From assembly GCA_002270565.1 (NCBI GenBank), contig NQMI01000014.1, forward strand, positions 62,001-126,000: a DNA stretch of 64,000 nt, written 5' to 3'. The notes under the pieces are model-generated. The model ran no database searches. It was given only the letters and a program-made list of their open reading frames with translations, and had not been told where the DNA came from. This stretch comes from Stenocarpella maydis (taxonomy: Eukaryota > Ascomycota > Sordariomycetes > Diaporthales > Diaporthaceae). The position numbers were made by a program, and so were the translations under genes. Shown here one piece after another: positions 23,588-35,713 of this stretch (positions within the stretch are counted from its first letter, which is position 1; the number at the start of each line of letters is the position of its first letter).

Positions 23588-25202
23588 ATGTGTCATGTCG
23601 CAGCACCACCAGCTTACAACCATCTCCCTTCACCTCCCTTGAGTCCGCTTGGATTTGGCCACAACTACGCGATCCCTTCGCCAGTAACCCCAGGGCCTTT
23701 CTGTGTCCCCTCTTCTCCCCAGTCACCGGCTCCAGCTCTGCCTAGGTATGTCCCAGTTGCCCCTGAGGACAGATTAGGAAGCTGCCTGGCGGGCTCGCTG
23801 CGGCTTGATGGAATCCTCGGCACAGGTGCATATGGAGTTGTCTACTCGGCCGTTGACATTTCCACAAATGTCCGCTATGCCGTGAAGACGCTCAGCAAGT
23901 TCAATGCCGACGGAACACCCCTGGACCAACGACAGATGGCATTCCAGACCAGAGAAATCCGTTTGCATTGGGAGGCTTCCGCCCACCGGAATGTCGTTTC
24001 CATGTTGAAGATTATCGACGATTCCGACTGCATCTTTGTCATTTTGGAATACTGCCCTGAAGGTGATCTTTTCTACAATATCACAGAATGTGGGCAGTAT
24101 GTCGGTAAGGATGACTTGGCCAAGCGGATTTTCCTTCAGATCTTGGACGCTGTAGAATTCTGCCACAGCCGGGGAATTTACCATCGGGACCTGAAGCCGG
24201 AGAACGTCCTCGTCAAAGACCAAGGGGAGACCGTGAAGCTCGCCGACTTTGGCCTGGCCACATCATCTGAGCGATCCGATGACTACGGTTGCGGTTCCAC
24301 CTTCTACATGTCACCAGGTAAGCTTCGTCGCGGGCCCAGCCAGTGATCCTGCCGATATCCCCGGTTCAGCAACTAACTATTTCCTTTTCCCCTTCTATCT
24401 AGAGTGCCTGGACCATTCTTCCCGGAGGCCTTTCTACTACTGCGCCCCAAATGATGTCTGGAGCCTAGGAGTCATTCTGGTGAACCTCACCTGTGGGCGG
24501 AACCCATGGAAGCAAGCCTCTGTCGAGGACTCCACCTACCGGGCCTACACCCGGAGCCCAGGATTCCTCAAGACCATTCTTCCCATCTCGGACGAACTGA
24601 ACAACATCCTGGGTAGCATTTTTACTACCGACCCAGAACAGAGGATTACACTGCCCGCCTTGAGGCAGAGGATATTGGCTTGTGCCAGGTTCACATACAC
24701 TGAGCAGCCAGCTCTGCCGACACCGCCATCCTCACCGTGCGTTCAGGAGAACGGCGTTCCTAATGTCATTGAATACGACTACCCCCCTTCCCCTATCGAG
24801 TCTAATGATGGGTTCTCAGACGAGGACTCCTCGGACGACGAATCGATCTATGGAGCCACTTCAGATGATGACTCTGTTGACGGACTCGACAATGAGGACC
24901 GCCCCGACTGTTCAGTGGAGCCGCATATGTCTGTCCCTCCCCAAGCACCCATGGACAGCTTTGCACCAGCCGCACCCAGGATAACGAACTGTGGACCACA
25001 ATTCAACGTCTACCAAGGAGTTATGCCGGAATCCCCACACCCGGTACAACACACGTTACAACAGGCAACCCACGGGAACTGCGCCCCTAGATTTGGATTT
25101 CAATTTTGGGATTATTTCAGGCAATACGCCCACCAACCATCTCAGATCCATCATTCCATCCCTTTCTACCCCCAGGTCTCCTTTCCCGTACCAGGCTTTT
25201 GA
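23588..25202 (+). CDS. Serine/threonine protein kinase, Ran1/Pat1 (Sks1/Vhs1) family
   Basis: Exons 23588-24317 and 24403-25202 encode 509 aa. The 85-nt intron has donor GTAAGC, branch ACTAAC and acceptor TCTAG, and splicing rebuilds the TFYMSPECL segment of the activation loop. Kinase features are GTGAYGVVY (glycine loop), YAVKTL (lysine), HRDLKPENVL (catalytic loop), DFGLA and DVWSLGVILVNLTCGRNPW. The catalytic domain spans about residues 72-375. It is followed by a tail with an acidic Asp/Ser run (GFSDEDSSDDESIYG) and a Pro/Gln-rich end. Fission yeast Ran1/Pat1 restrains mating and meiosis, while budding yeast Sks1/Vhs1 act in glucose sensing and cell-cycle control; the role here cannot be read from sequence. 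The N-terminal 60 residues are Pro-rich. A second ATG at 23595 is in another frame. The long gene-free upstream stretch suggests complex transcriptional control. Confidence 0.85.
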
Positions 25203-28200
25203 ACTCCGTACTCGCAGTCGTGAGAAGGGCGCCGCTCCTTAGCTTGTCTAAGATACTCCACGCTTGATGAAGAACGCCGCCTCTTTGGATTTCTACGCAT
25301 CATCGAACTTAAATATCCTGTTCCGTCGCATTTCCGGAGCCCCATGAGTTGGCCCAGTCAGATCCATGGAGTCCATCAAAATGTTTGAAGAAAAAAAGAG
25401 GTGGTTCGACCCTACGGAACACAGCACCCAGGGTCGTGACCGAAGATCACAAAAGCCGGATTCCCTTTTGCAGCCTTATTCTGTATATGGCATTTAATCT
25501 TACGGGCTTGGGGGGCTTGTCTCCGTTATTTTCCCTTTTTTCATTTGTTCTCAGCACGGAGTTGGGGCTCGGTTTTTTTTGGATCCCTTTCAGGGTCTGT
25601 CGAGCGCGTTACGAGGCATTCTCAACACGGTCACAGATTGGCTCGGGCCGGTTTACAGTTTTGGATTCCGCGTTCGCTTCTTGTTTCCAACACCTGGGAA
25701 GGCTGTCTGAATACTTGGGCATCAGGAAAATCGGAAACATGTTATGATGAGAAACGGGACGTTACGAGTCTAGAGGTTTTTGGGGTCGCAACCACGGTCT
25801 TGTTAGTCGCTCACGCGGCTCAGTGGATATACGTTTTCACAACTCGTGAGGAATATTCTGACCGCACTGCGGAGACTTTCCTGGACGAGGCAGGAGGCAC
25901 AAGCTCCTTGATCAGCTGTGTCCTCGGTGTTCAATACAAATACAACGTTTTGAACCAAACAGTCCACTATATTTCTTGATGCTTACAGCTGTCTCGGTCA
26001 GTTTCTATGGAGCAGAGATGTCAGTCAGACTAGCGGCTGAGAGACTAGCAGTGGGGTCATGGCCTCCGGCTATCGCCCAGTTCAACTGGCAACCCAGGGG
26101 GCCTCAGCCTGGTCTTGCCTTTTGTTCACATTTAAACCGAAATGCACATCATTGGGACGAGGCGTCGTCATGCGTCGTCCGACGACGTCTGTTCGGCCGG
26201 CCCTAGAATACCTAGGTATCAGGACGGGCGTCCTTTTCTTGGTTTAGGCCACATGCCTGTCGCCTAATGGCGGTCATTGCCGAAGAGGGTGGCGGAACTA
26301 GCATTGGAACAAGACCAACACTACCACCAGTGGTTCCGCCGCAGTGCGAGTGCACGCGCACGGCCCGGATTACCTGTGTCTACATAGTAGACGACGACAC
26401 ATGAATATGTATGTGTGGTGCCAACCCTCGTCGTCTGCAGCCATCACTTCTTCAAGCCACTCTGGCATCGCGGCGAGGCACCCACACATTCCGGTCCCAG
26501 GCTGTCACTTGTCTGCACATATCATGACCACCCCCACCCCCTCCCCTTGGATATTTTTTTTTGCTGCTGCGACTCTTGTATAGGGCGGACTCTACGCTTT
26601 GTTCTCTCCCTGTGAGGCGGCATCGTGAGCTGCTGATTGGCCACAGGCACCCCTGCGATGCTTCGCCCTGCTTTGGTGCCTTGTGCAGCATCGAGGCGTC
26701 AGACTTGCCAGGATAGACGTTGCATGGCCGCTCACCCAATCCCCGTGCGAGCCACCACACCCAGGAAACGGCGCAGGCCCCCCGTTCGGGCCATTCATTT
26801 TAGTGCCAATATGTCTGTGTTGTAATGTTTTGTGCCGTCGTGTGGGAAGCGATGGCGGGGGGCTGCGGAGGCTCTTTCTTTCACTTCTCTCACCATGTTC
26901 CTCGCTAGGTTCCTCTACTGCTTATGCCATGCTCTCCCGTCCTCTTGGGAATCTGTGCACTTGTTGCGTGCCCGTGCTTCTGGTGACGATGGTGGAGCGC
27001 GAACAGTCAGCATGATGCCCGGGCGTCCAGCCTGCGGCCCTGTCCAGCCTTCGGTCAGCTTGTCTTAGTTCCGAATATATCGCTCAGTTTGTGCCCGGGG
27101 ATGCAGGTGAAGTGCAATATCACGCTTGATGCGGGGGCCTTCACCGGCCAGTCATGGCGTAGCATCGTGAGCACCGCCCAGGCCCAGGCGAGGTTATCTC
27201 ACGTAGCATCGACAAATCTGCCCGGGAGAGCTGTCGACGACCAGGGGTCTCGGGGGAACCATTTTAATTTATTGGCCGTCTCCCTACCCACCTCCCCGTG
27301 TTGTTTATTATCATGTTGGACTCGTGTCGCCAACGGCGCCCAAGTCGATAACATAGTAGTAACCCACTCGGGCAGTGCGATGGGCCGCCAAGTCGTCTTC
27401 CCTTGTCCTCGGAAGCACCAAGCAGCACCTGGCGCTCGACCAAGGCAGCCAAGGTCTGACTGACACCATCGCGAAGGCCGTGCACGTGCAGTCGTCATGC
27501 CTATCCGGGCCTCCGTCTCCAGCCCCATTGGCGGGAACGAGCTTCTCGATCTCTTGCATGAAGCTGCGCCGAGCCCACGAGTATCCGATAGCCTGGCCGC
27601 AGCGCTAGCGGCACTCTGATATATCCTCCTTGCCCTGCTGGGACCTAGGCACAGTAGCCGGCTAGCCCAGGAAACAATAGCACCCGGGCGGCCTTTGCGG
27701 GTGGCCCGCCGCATAAGCTCTACATGGTGGTGCATGCCTCATGGCCTTGCTGGCTTGCTCCGCGTCCGCCGCCGTCCTCGCCGCTGGCTGAGAACAAAGA
27801 CATTTTTTAAACATGCTCGAGAGCCTGCATTAGCCCCTCCCGTGGGACGACGTGTGAGCAAGCCCGCCCCATGCTGGGCTGTCTTTCCCCCAGCCCACGA
27901 CAGCGGTGCCCCCTGCCTCTTGACTTTTTCGAGGGTCCAAAGGGCTGCTTGGTAATCCTGTTTTCTGTTTCAACCGGATCCGGTTCATGCTTGGCTGTTT
28001 CCCTGCTCGGCAGACACAGCCTGTCAGCCTGTGGGCCATCGTCCATGTCTGAGTGGGAACTCTGCCCAACTACACATCTGCAACGTATGTATCTACAGTA
28101 TCTGCCCGCGGTAGTTCAGCCACCCACCTCATTGTGAAGCGAGAAATAGGTAATCCCCCCCCCCTTCTGCACGTCGCTGGGTCTAGTGGACAAGGGCCAA

Positions 28201-29700
28201 GCTTGCGTTGTTTTCTTGGCCTGCAGACGGTTAAAGAACCAGGCGTGGCTCGCGTGGATAGCAAGCCGCATCTCGCTCGCTAGAGACAGTGGGCTGGTGC
28301 CCGGCCGAACCCCTTATTGGGAGACCCATTGCCCAGGCACTCTGGCGGTGAGTGACCTCGAGACTTCCTCGTCGGGGGGACCATAGCCCAGACTCTTCGA
28401 TGCGACTTTGGGGGTCTGGCGAGCCCGTCGCCATTGGCCCATCTTCGCGGTGGGACCCGCAGATCGTGGTGGGTTGGGCTTGCACGCTGGGTCCTTGTCG
28501 TGCTCGAGTCTCTGGCTTTTTACCGTCCAAGCTCGTCCCCCCCCCCCGTAACTAGTGTATTGAATGCCGGACAATGTCTGAGTGTAAAAGGACTGTGTGG
28601 GCGGCTGTGGGTTGGGGTTGGTTTATCCTCCGAAAGCTTCTGTCCGCCCCCTTTCTGACCCATCTTCCGACGCATTGCTGCCGGTGTATTTAGCACTCCT
28701 GGCCAGAGTGGCCATCCGCTGGGGCAGTTCGATATCCAAACGTAGGGGCGTGTGAGGAGCCTGGGCGTCACCGATGCCAGGAGGGCCACGATGTCTGTGG
28801 GGCAGGCCTCTCCCTCACCCCATACAGCCTGGATAGTCCGCCGGCGGCGACTAAGCACAAACACATACCGCCCGCCCGCCCGCCGGTGGCCCCGCCCGTG
28901 AGAAGCATGCCCAGCCAGGCTGTTGCGGCCGTCCTGGCAAGGCGTGTAGTGTAGGTGCGCCGGGCCCCAGCAGGCTGGTTTCAGGCACTACCGCGTACCA
29001 AAGTACACGCGGCTCTGCGGCCTCTGGCGCCATCGTCAGACAGCAGGCAGCTGTCGGTAGAGTGACTCCGCGCTGGTGGATCGAGTGCCACGAAGTCCTT
29101 GTCCACAGTTTGAGGTGCTCCGAACCTGTCATGTCTTCGAAGACAGGCACGGCGGGCTCAGGCATCAGCTGCTGTCTTCACCATGTCTCTATTTGTGAAG
29201 GCCTTGATGAAAATCGATGGCCCACCAGCCGGAGCCCGCGGGACAGTCGTCAAGTCCCAGGGGATGTTACAGCGAATTCCCGCCATGATGCTAGTCCTGT
29301 ACGAGCAAAACCGCGGTGCTTCTCACGATGTATGCCTAGCGCTCGCCTGGGCAGGGGGCGGGCGACCCGTCAACTTTATCGCTCATGCGCACCATCGACG
29401 CTTGCGTGACAAGACAGCCCTCGTGGAAGTCAATCTTGACTCGACAGCCTGCCGCTCAGAGAACGGCCATGGGGACAGAGCTCCCCTGATCCCACCGTGA
29501 TGCTCGGCATTGACAACCAAGGGACGATGCCTGTCATGCTCTTGCATGATAACGTTGCTAAAGGCGGGGATGGCTGGACCACGTGAGCCTGTGCATTTAA
29601 CGTCAGTGCTCTGCCTTCAGGCTGAACCGCGGCCGACAAGTATCAGCGAATTCGTATGTCAGGATTGCAGGATGGTGAAATTGCCTGTTCAGCTAGCTGC
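25203..29700. other. Gene-poor spacer downstream of the Ran1-like kinase
   Basis: No gene is supported. The first kilobase is probably 3' untranslated and flanking sequence. The rest is GC-rich with many short overlapping frames on both strands, none with recognisable features (27199-27735 minus and 29062-29500 plus were inspected). Homopolymer runs of C occur near 28157-28166 and 28538-28549. Confidence 0.45.
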
Positions 29701-32044
29701 TAGTTTCTCAGACTCCAGTGTAGGTTGGTCCGATATGCTACGCAAGTTCGTAAGTAGTCAGTTGTTTGCGACGTCAAGGCGCCTGAGGATGTTTCCAGAC
29801 AAGCGTCATGCCTTATGGTCGAGCAAGACTTAACATCATAGTGCGCGCGTGCTACCATCGGCTGGCTCTCAGTGCGGCGATGTTTGATAGGACCTCCATT
29901 TAGTTTGCCGACGTAGCTTGGGATATGTGTCAGGCCAGAGTAAACAAAATCTCGTAGATAGGGTACCATGGATTCAATGTTCACTCAGGACGCGTCGAAA
30001 GCTTCACTACCAATGCATCGGAGGGAAAGGCCTACCAGGCTGAGATCTATATCAGAGAGCGGTCGTCCGGTATCATTTCCCACGTGTGGGAACTATACTA
30101 AATCACTCTGTCTAAGGTGCGGTTCCGCTCTCTAGCTGTTGATGCCAGCCTCGCCTGGCTTAGGCCATGAGGCTCTGCCGCAGAGATAATGAACCAGTCA
30201 GTACCTGACCATCAAGGTTCCCACTGTCAAGAGTACCTAGGTAACTGGCTAAGTGCGACAGCGTTGGCCATTAGCCAAAGAGGGCTGGGCCGGCGTCGAC
30301 AGCCGGTCGTGAATCCGTCTTACTTGAGTCCGCAATAGCTCGACTGCTACTATGTATACCTAGGTAGCTCTCGGCATGCTGCTATCCTAGAGTAGTGTCT
30401 CGGCCGAGCTCATCGGACATCAATTGAGCACAGAGAATCTGGAAGGCACTACCGACTTCTAGATTTGGATGATGAATCATGCAAATTGCACGCGTAGGCT
30501 CAAGCCCAAAGAGGTTGACTTAGGTCGACGACATTACATGTCAGCTTGGTGTAAGTGTCGGCAATAAATTCTTCTTTTAGCGAGTAAAATTGGCTTGGTT
30601 TGTGTATTGTCACAGAAGGAGTTGTATTATGAGTTGTACCCCTTGTCCTACGTAGAAGCACTAATCAGTAATTGGCTAGTGCTCAACAACTGAACGCATT
30701 TAGTTAGAAACAATCACTTTTTTGATCAAAAGGAGGGAGAGGGTCCTTCCGTATAACTTATCCCGGTGATGGTTCCTGCTATGACTGCTTACACTCTAAT
30801 AGCCGAATGACTCAGGCTCATCCCGATTTGGACAGTAGTTTTTAATAACTGATACATGTATTGTAAAGCTCGAAGAATTGTATCAATATTATCCTGGCAG
30901 GCTGCCCCAGGGTTAACAGCGTCATGAGCGCACTTACCAACCTTGGAATACGGACATCTAACCTCTCACTTGCGTGATTTCTTAATATGATTACAATACG
31001 GTTTCTACTTTTTTCTTTTTCTTTTCTTTACATGTATTTAAGACCTGCAGGCGGTATCTTTATAAATCGTGGACGCTCAAAGACCCAGTATTACATAATA
31101 AACACAAGACCGATAATCGTGGGTTCAAAAAAAAGACTTTTCCCCCTTACAGAAGTTAAGGAGAGGATACTGCGAGAATGTACGAATTGAAGATGCAGTT
31201 TGAGTGGAATCTTGGTCATTTGGAGAAGGGCGATTTGGGCCAACATATCAGCTAACGCTCGGCCTCCAACTGTCGGTGAATTAGCTGTAAGCGGAGGCAT
31301 TGTTTTGATATTGGTTCTTTCGCTCCCATTTAAGATGGAATGCGTCATTTTCAAAAAGAGGGAATCGATCTGGTTCTTATACCTAGATATGTTGCCTTAT
31401 CGATGGCGAATTGGAGCAATTTGATTATATGCCTTTCGCCGCGGACCTACCTAACTCGTCTCCTCGGAAACAATTGTCTCGACACAAAAGACAAAATGCA
31501 GTAGGGGAGTATCTATTCTAGATGTAGGGCAGAGACTTCGGCATACCTATAGTCTGCTATACAACTCAGCATTTGTTGACTCTCACCTCACCTTTAAGAC
31601 TCAAGCCAGATGAAGGGAGAAGAAACAGAATCAGACACCGCCATGGCCGTCTCGGTATATCAATGGGAACTCCACTCTTGGGGTGAAAATCTCGGCCATT
31701 AACAAAACACAAGAAGTCCACGAGACTTCAGGAGCAGTCATCCCCAGTGGCCTGCTCCTAGGGTATTCCGATGAACCCAGAATCCATGGATTCGCCTCGT
31801 TGGTTCGAGCCAGATACAACTTAAGTTACCTTGGTCGTTCTCTAATCAAGTTCCTAAGGAGTTCCAAATGAACACCAATTACCGCCATCAGAGTGGAAGC
31901 AATTTTGATGAAGCCATCTTGAGAGACTTCTCAACTACAGTACCTTGGTATGCAGACCCGAGCATTGCAAAGAGGTGGGCTATATATATACTACGTTTCT
32001 AATTGTCTATTATCCATACCTATTGTTTTCTGTCCTGTTAGGAT

Positions 32045-32108
32045 AAGTACTGCGGTTCCGGCTTATTAGAGGAACTCAAAGAATACAAATAGTCTATATA
32101 CTACATTT
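32045..32108. repeat. Dispersed repeat remnant, copy 1
   Basis: Shares with 33967-34015 the text TTCyGGCTTAkTA and then AAAGAATACAAAyAGTCTAyATAC; several of the differences are C/T. The element type is unknown. Confidence 0.5.
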
Positions 32109-33966
32109 CATGGTGATCTGGGCAATCTGCCAATCCGTGGCCTCATTGCTGTTGCCTAGGACGGACTGAAATGACGAGACAAAACGGCCCGCCGGTTATA
32201 AACAACACTTATCGTGATGTTCTTTCACGTGCCACGTATTCCAGCACGCGTCTGAGGGCCATATCCAACCAGTCACCCACAACTTAGTTTACACCCGTAA
32301 GCAGTGGTATAAGCTAAGGAAGTACGTAAAGCCGATAATGTCCCATGAAGTTGTGTTACAAGTTTGGACTTGTTTGAGGAAACCAGACGGCGGGGAGAGA
32401 ACAGCAGGATCTATGAGATATAAACAGGCTTTCCTCTATTCCCCTAACGTAGGTAATGCGGCAGAAGTAGGCCACCCACGTTACACATTTGAGTCAAGCC
32501 TTAACCGTTGGCACTGCGGCAGATTTCGAAACCGAGCTCCTGGAACAGGGCGGGGGGGGGGGGTTGAGGTAATTGTTCAGTTTTTTGATGATGATCTTAT
32601 GCTCGGGAAGACCGAGCTCGGCGGGATGAACACACGGACTGGGGCATCGGAGCATCGAAATTGGGTCTATCTGCGAACATTCTGGACGAGGTTTCCGAGC
32701 GAACCTTGTCGAATGGCGGAAACTTGACCAGGAAAGAGCATCGAGAAACACCAAGAATGCTTGAGGATAAGCTTTTCAGTTGGCCCCAAGGTAGGGGTGC
32801 GCCGTAGGAAGAGAACGAAATGAATATTGGATCCACATGCTGAAGCCATGGGTTGAGGGAAAAGGCGTGGGCCAGAGCTCTCTTACATACCTCAGCTAAA
32901 GCCAACCCGATCCATCAGCTGAACTCTTAGCCAAATTTGTTGGCTGTTGCATCCGCACGTTCAGGATTTGGCCATGTGTATATATGCCGGGGTAACTAGT
33001 AAGACTCCAGAAGTGCCTGAATAATTACCACAACTGCTTCCTGACCGTGTATGAGTAGTTGAAGTAGTCTGTCTCGACTAGTTTATGAAGAAATAAGCCG
33101 CGACATCCTCGGCAGCCGTTACTTCACACATGAAAAGTTCAAATCGGATTCCAAGACGCGGACGAAGCGAGAAGTTTGACCCCAGAAACGAAATTCCGAG
33201 CTAGATGATTATTAAGTGTGTGTTCGACCACGGTCCTCGGCATAAAATACGAACGATCTTCGTGACGTGAATGATTAAAGCATCTATTTAGCGAGAGTAC
33301 ATGAGCACCGGACACTGATCAGCTCCGTCGAGGTACACAGTATTCGGAACTAAAATAGGTACCCACCATGAAATTCACTATGAGCGGCAACATTCCGGTT
33401 ACTTGGATATCATGTATATATCGTGAAGTGTAACTATGTGGACTTTGTCTGCAACCATACTTTGGGAAGAGATATCAAAGATACAAATGAAAAAAAGGCC
33501 AATTCAGTGATACCTGTCAATTGCGCGGGATGTTAGCAGCGGCTTGTCGTTAGATCGTTCGATGTCAAGCTATTTTGTGCGACCCGGCGACCGTTAGTGT
33601 AAGACCGCTCCTTTTGAGCCGATAAACTCAGCTCGGGAGTGATGTACTATGAAGCCTCCCTCTTATATCTCTAGAACGTTCCTTACAGCTCAAACCCAAG
33701 GTCTTTCGACACACAGCGGAGCTGAGTCCAGACGCGGGTTTAACTGAAAAGCGTCGCCCCTCGCGAGTCTGTCCGCTTCGACAGAACAGCACGAAACAAT
33801 ACATAGGCGTACGGTCTGATACTAAGCCTTCTGGTGTTACATGATAGCTTCTGCGTCAATACTAGTTTGCAGAGGTAGACTGAATGGTCATTGTTTAAAG
33901 CATGCATCGCGAATTTAATTGCTCATAATTGATACCTTTTTTTTTTTTTGCACTATCAGCATAACT

Positions 33967-34015
33967 AGTATTGTTCTGGCTTAGTAAAAGAATACAAACA
34001 GTCTACATACATACG
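33967..34015. repeat. Dispersed repeat remnant, copy 2
   Basis: Second, shorter copy of the sequence at 32045-32108, lacking about 11 bases in the middle. Confidence 0.5.
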
Positions 34016-34497
34016 CGGACTGGACTAAAGCACTCGGCCGGTATGAAGGACTTAGATATCATGAGCTTCTAAACTATTTCCTCGGCAGTTCATTCTACCT
34101 CTGGGAAGCAGAACAGTATGTACGTATATATTCTCATAGATATACTATGAAACATCTCCTCGAACTCTTGCTCGCCTCAGATGTACAGATGATAGAGACG
34201 GTACGGAGAGGAAGTATTTTGTACAATTTCTGTACATGACGGCCATCGAGCAAAGTCATCTCGCAGACCAGGTGATCCACTCACTAAACCCAGAACACAT
34301 TTCGTCTCCTTCTGGCATGTGGCCTCACGAGTCGCATGACTCTTATCATTACCCTGAGATTTAGAATCGGCGTGACTCTACGCCATCACGAGGTGTACCC
34401 GTCAATACCTAGGTATTTTCGGACCACACTTGGCTTGGTGCTATCTTGAAGCAGCAATACGCTCACGCCGGGGTTGATATAATGATTTTTACTTCCA

Positions 34498-34752
34498 GTG
34501 AAAATAATTGAAGAAGATTCATGGTCTCAACATGATGTAGTTGTCGCGATTAGCATGGCCGCGGCGTTGATAGACTCGCTCTTTAGCATGCTGTCGAAGC
34601 CGAGCATTATCACTGCGGAAGAGAACACAGACGTGTGTCAATCAAGCCTTGTTAAGAAAAAGCAGGGAAGATCACTAAAGGACTATCAGACATCAAAAAA
34701 ATTCAAAAAGGTCAAGACAACCAAAAAAGAAACCAAGGACATTTTACTGGGG
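34498..34752 (+). other. Exon-like open frame, Lys-rich, unknown
   Basis: An 85-codon frame is preceded by a splice-acceptor-like TTTTTACTTCCAG and ends at a donor-like GTGAGT. It encodes an N-terminal helical part (VVVAISMAAALIDSLFSM) and a strongly lysine-rich end. There is no ATG at its start. Its codon use is much less GC-rich at third positions than the conserved genes here. It may be a leftover internal exon of a decayed or acquired gene, or chance. I cannot assign a function. Confidence 0.2.
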
Positions 34753-34911
34753 TGAGTTAATAGGAACATAGTCGACAGTCCCCCATTCTCGCTTCCTATC
34801 CTTCGTATCAGCATCACACTGATAAACTCCTACCACCTCCAGCGGCCTTCACCTGGGGCACTGTGACTGATACTTGCCAATCACAGCCCAACACCAACAT
34901 GCCTCGAGCAT

Positions 34912-35623
34912 CTAGGTGGATGGTATGACCTCTCCCCCAGGGTAAGTCGGATCTGGGGTGACCGGGTGACCGGGGATATAAGGCCCTGGAATGAGGGGAC
35001 CGCCAGGGACGGACGTGTCGGGGATTAGGCCTCCTCCGCCCCAGCCACCGCCGTTCTGGTCTTCAGTGACGTCCTTCTTCTCAACCTCGGCCGCATCGAC
35101 CTCGTCTCTCTTGCCAGAAGGCCACATTGTAGTCTTTGGGGGCTCCCAGCAGATGATCACTCCCTGCCAGATGGCGCAAGTTTTGCCATCAGTGGGCGTT
35201 GGGCCGGTAGTGGTTGGGCTCGGGGTGTCTCTCTCAGCCAGGGCCTCGGGCTCGATGTTGCGCCTGGTCGAAGGACCAATTGTCGTTGTTGGCGGAGAGA
35301 GGCAGACTGCAGCGTTGGAAATTAGCTTTAAAAGAACCAAGGAAGAAGTTTTATTCAATATAGCGTGGAATAGGCCACAGTTTGGCCATGGCTTTTAATA
35401 CAGGCTCCTTGAGGGAGACTGTCCTTTCCAAGCGGATTAGACGTATCTTGGGAAGATGCTTACTGAATACGCCGTTCCAGGTGATGGGTATGCACTCGCC
35501 GTTTGTCGGGGTGCCCTTGATACTCAGCACTGGCGAAGGGGTGTCGGCCCTTGGCAGGACTGGAGCCGCCCACACTGGCGCTCCAAGTCCTGCAAGGACG
35601 TAGGCTAGGTGGCGACCAAGCAT
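34912..35623 (-). CDS. Small secreted protein with two internal repeats ending in dibasic sites
   Basis: Exons 35623-35464 and 35306-34912 encode 184 aa. Residues 1-19 look like a signal peptide (hydrophobic VLAGLGAPVWA before APVLPR). Two related repeats follow, about 26-69 and 79-120. Each has DTPSP, one Cys, W-x-G-V, I-C, then PPxTT, and ends in a dibasic pair (RR at 68-69, KR at 119-120) of the kind cut by the Golgi protease Kex2. Cys 44/55 and 97/106 could form one disulphide per repeat. The C-terminal 45 residues are Gly/Pro-rich (runs such as PGGPLIPGPYIPG). Splicing yields NGVF-ICLSPP, which matches GVIICWEPP of the second repeat, so the exon boundaries are well supported. The gene sits in the AT-richer block. 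Repeat-plus-Kex2 layout is known from fungal secreted repeat precursors, including some peptide precursors; which applies here is unknown. No database family was recognised. Confidence 0.72.
35307..35463 (-). mobile_element. Introner-like element, copy 3 (intron of the secreted repeat protein)
   Basis: This 157-nt intron begins GTAAGCATCTTC and ends CAACGCTGCAG, with branch-like GCTAAT near the 3' end. It is a more diverged relative of the introns at 8108-8269 and 50356-50515. Conserved blocks lie in the same order: AATCCGCTTGGAA, GGAGCCTGT, CCACGCTAT and CTTCCTTGGTTCTTT. It interrupts repeat 1 of its host in phase 1, between the bases A and TC of an Ile codon. The corresponding Ile codon of repeat 2 is uninterrupted. 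Confidence 0.8.
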
Positions 35624-35705
35624 GGTCAGCAAGTGACTGAGTTGTCAAACAAAACTGTGCAAGCTGGAGATGACATCCTGGGATGGCTGGGCCGCCCAAC
35701 GAGGG

Positions 35706-35713
35706 TTATATAG
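35706..35713 (-). promoter_or_regulatory. TATA box of the secreted repeat protein gene
   Basis: CTATATAA on the minus strand lies about 85 bases upstream of the ATG at 35623. A strong TATA box fits a regulated rather than housekeeping gene. Confidence 0.5.

Larger units (their letters stand above)
29700..34497. other. AT-richer gene-poor block, probably mutated repeat DNA
   Basis: Base composition drops visibly in GC from about 29.7 kb, and TA dinucleotides become frequent (for example ATATATATACTAC near 31981-31993). Frames are short and no intact gene is recognisable. Two stretches, about 32045-32108 and 33967-34015, share a core AAAGAATACAAAyAGTCTAyATAC (y = C or T) with similar flanks, so at least one dispersed repeat is present. 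This is what repeat-induced point mutation or old decay of transposons produces in ascomycetes; that cause is inferred. CCTAGGTA words occur at about 30236, 30359 and 34409. Confidence 0.5.

Noticed and set aside
25346..25420. tRNA-like boxes (TGGCCCAGTCAG and GGTTCGACCC)
   Set aside because: The flanking arms do not pair, and no anticodon stem or acceptor stem can be formed.
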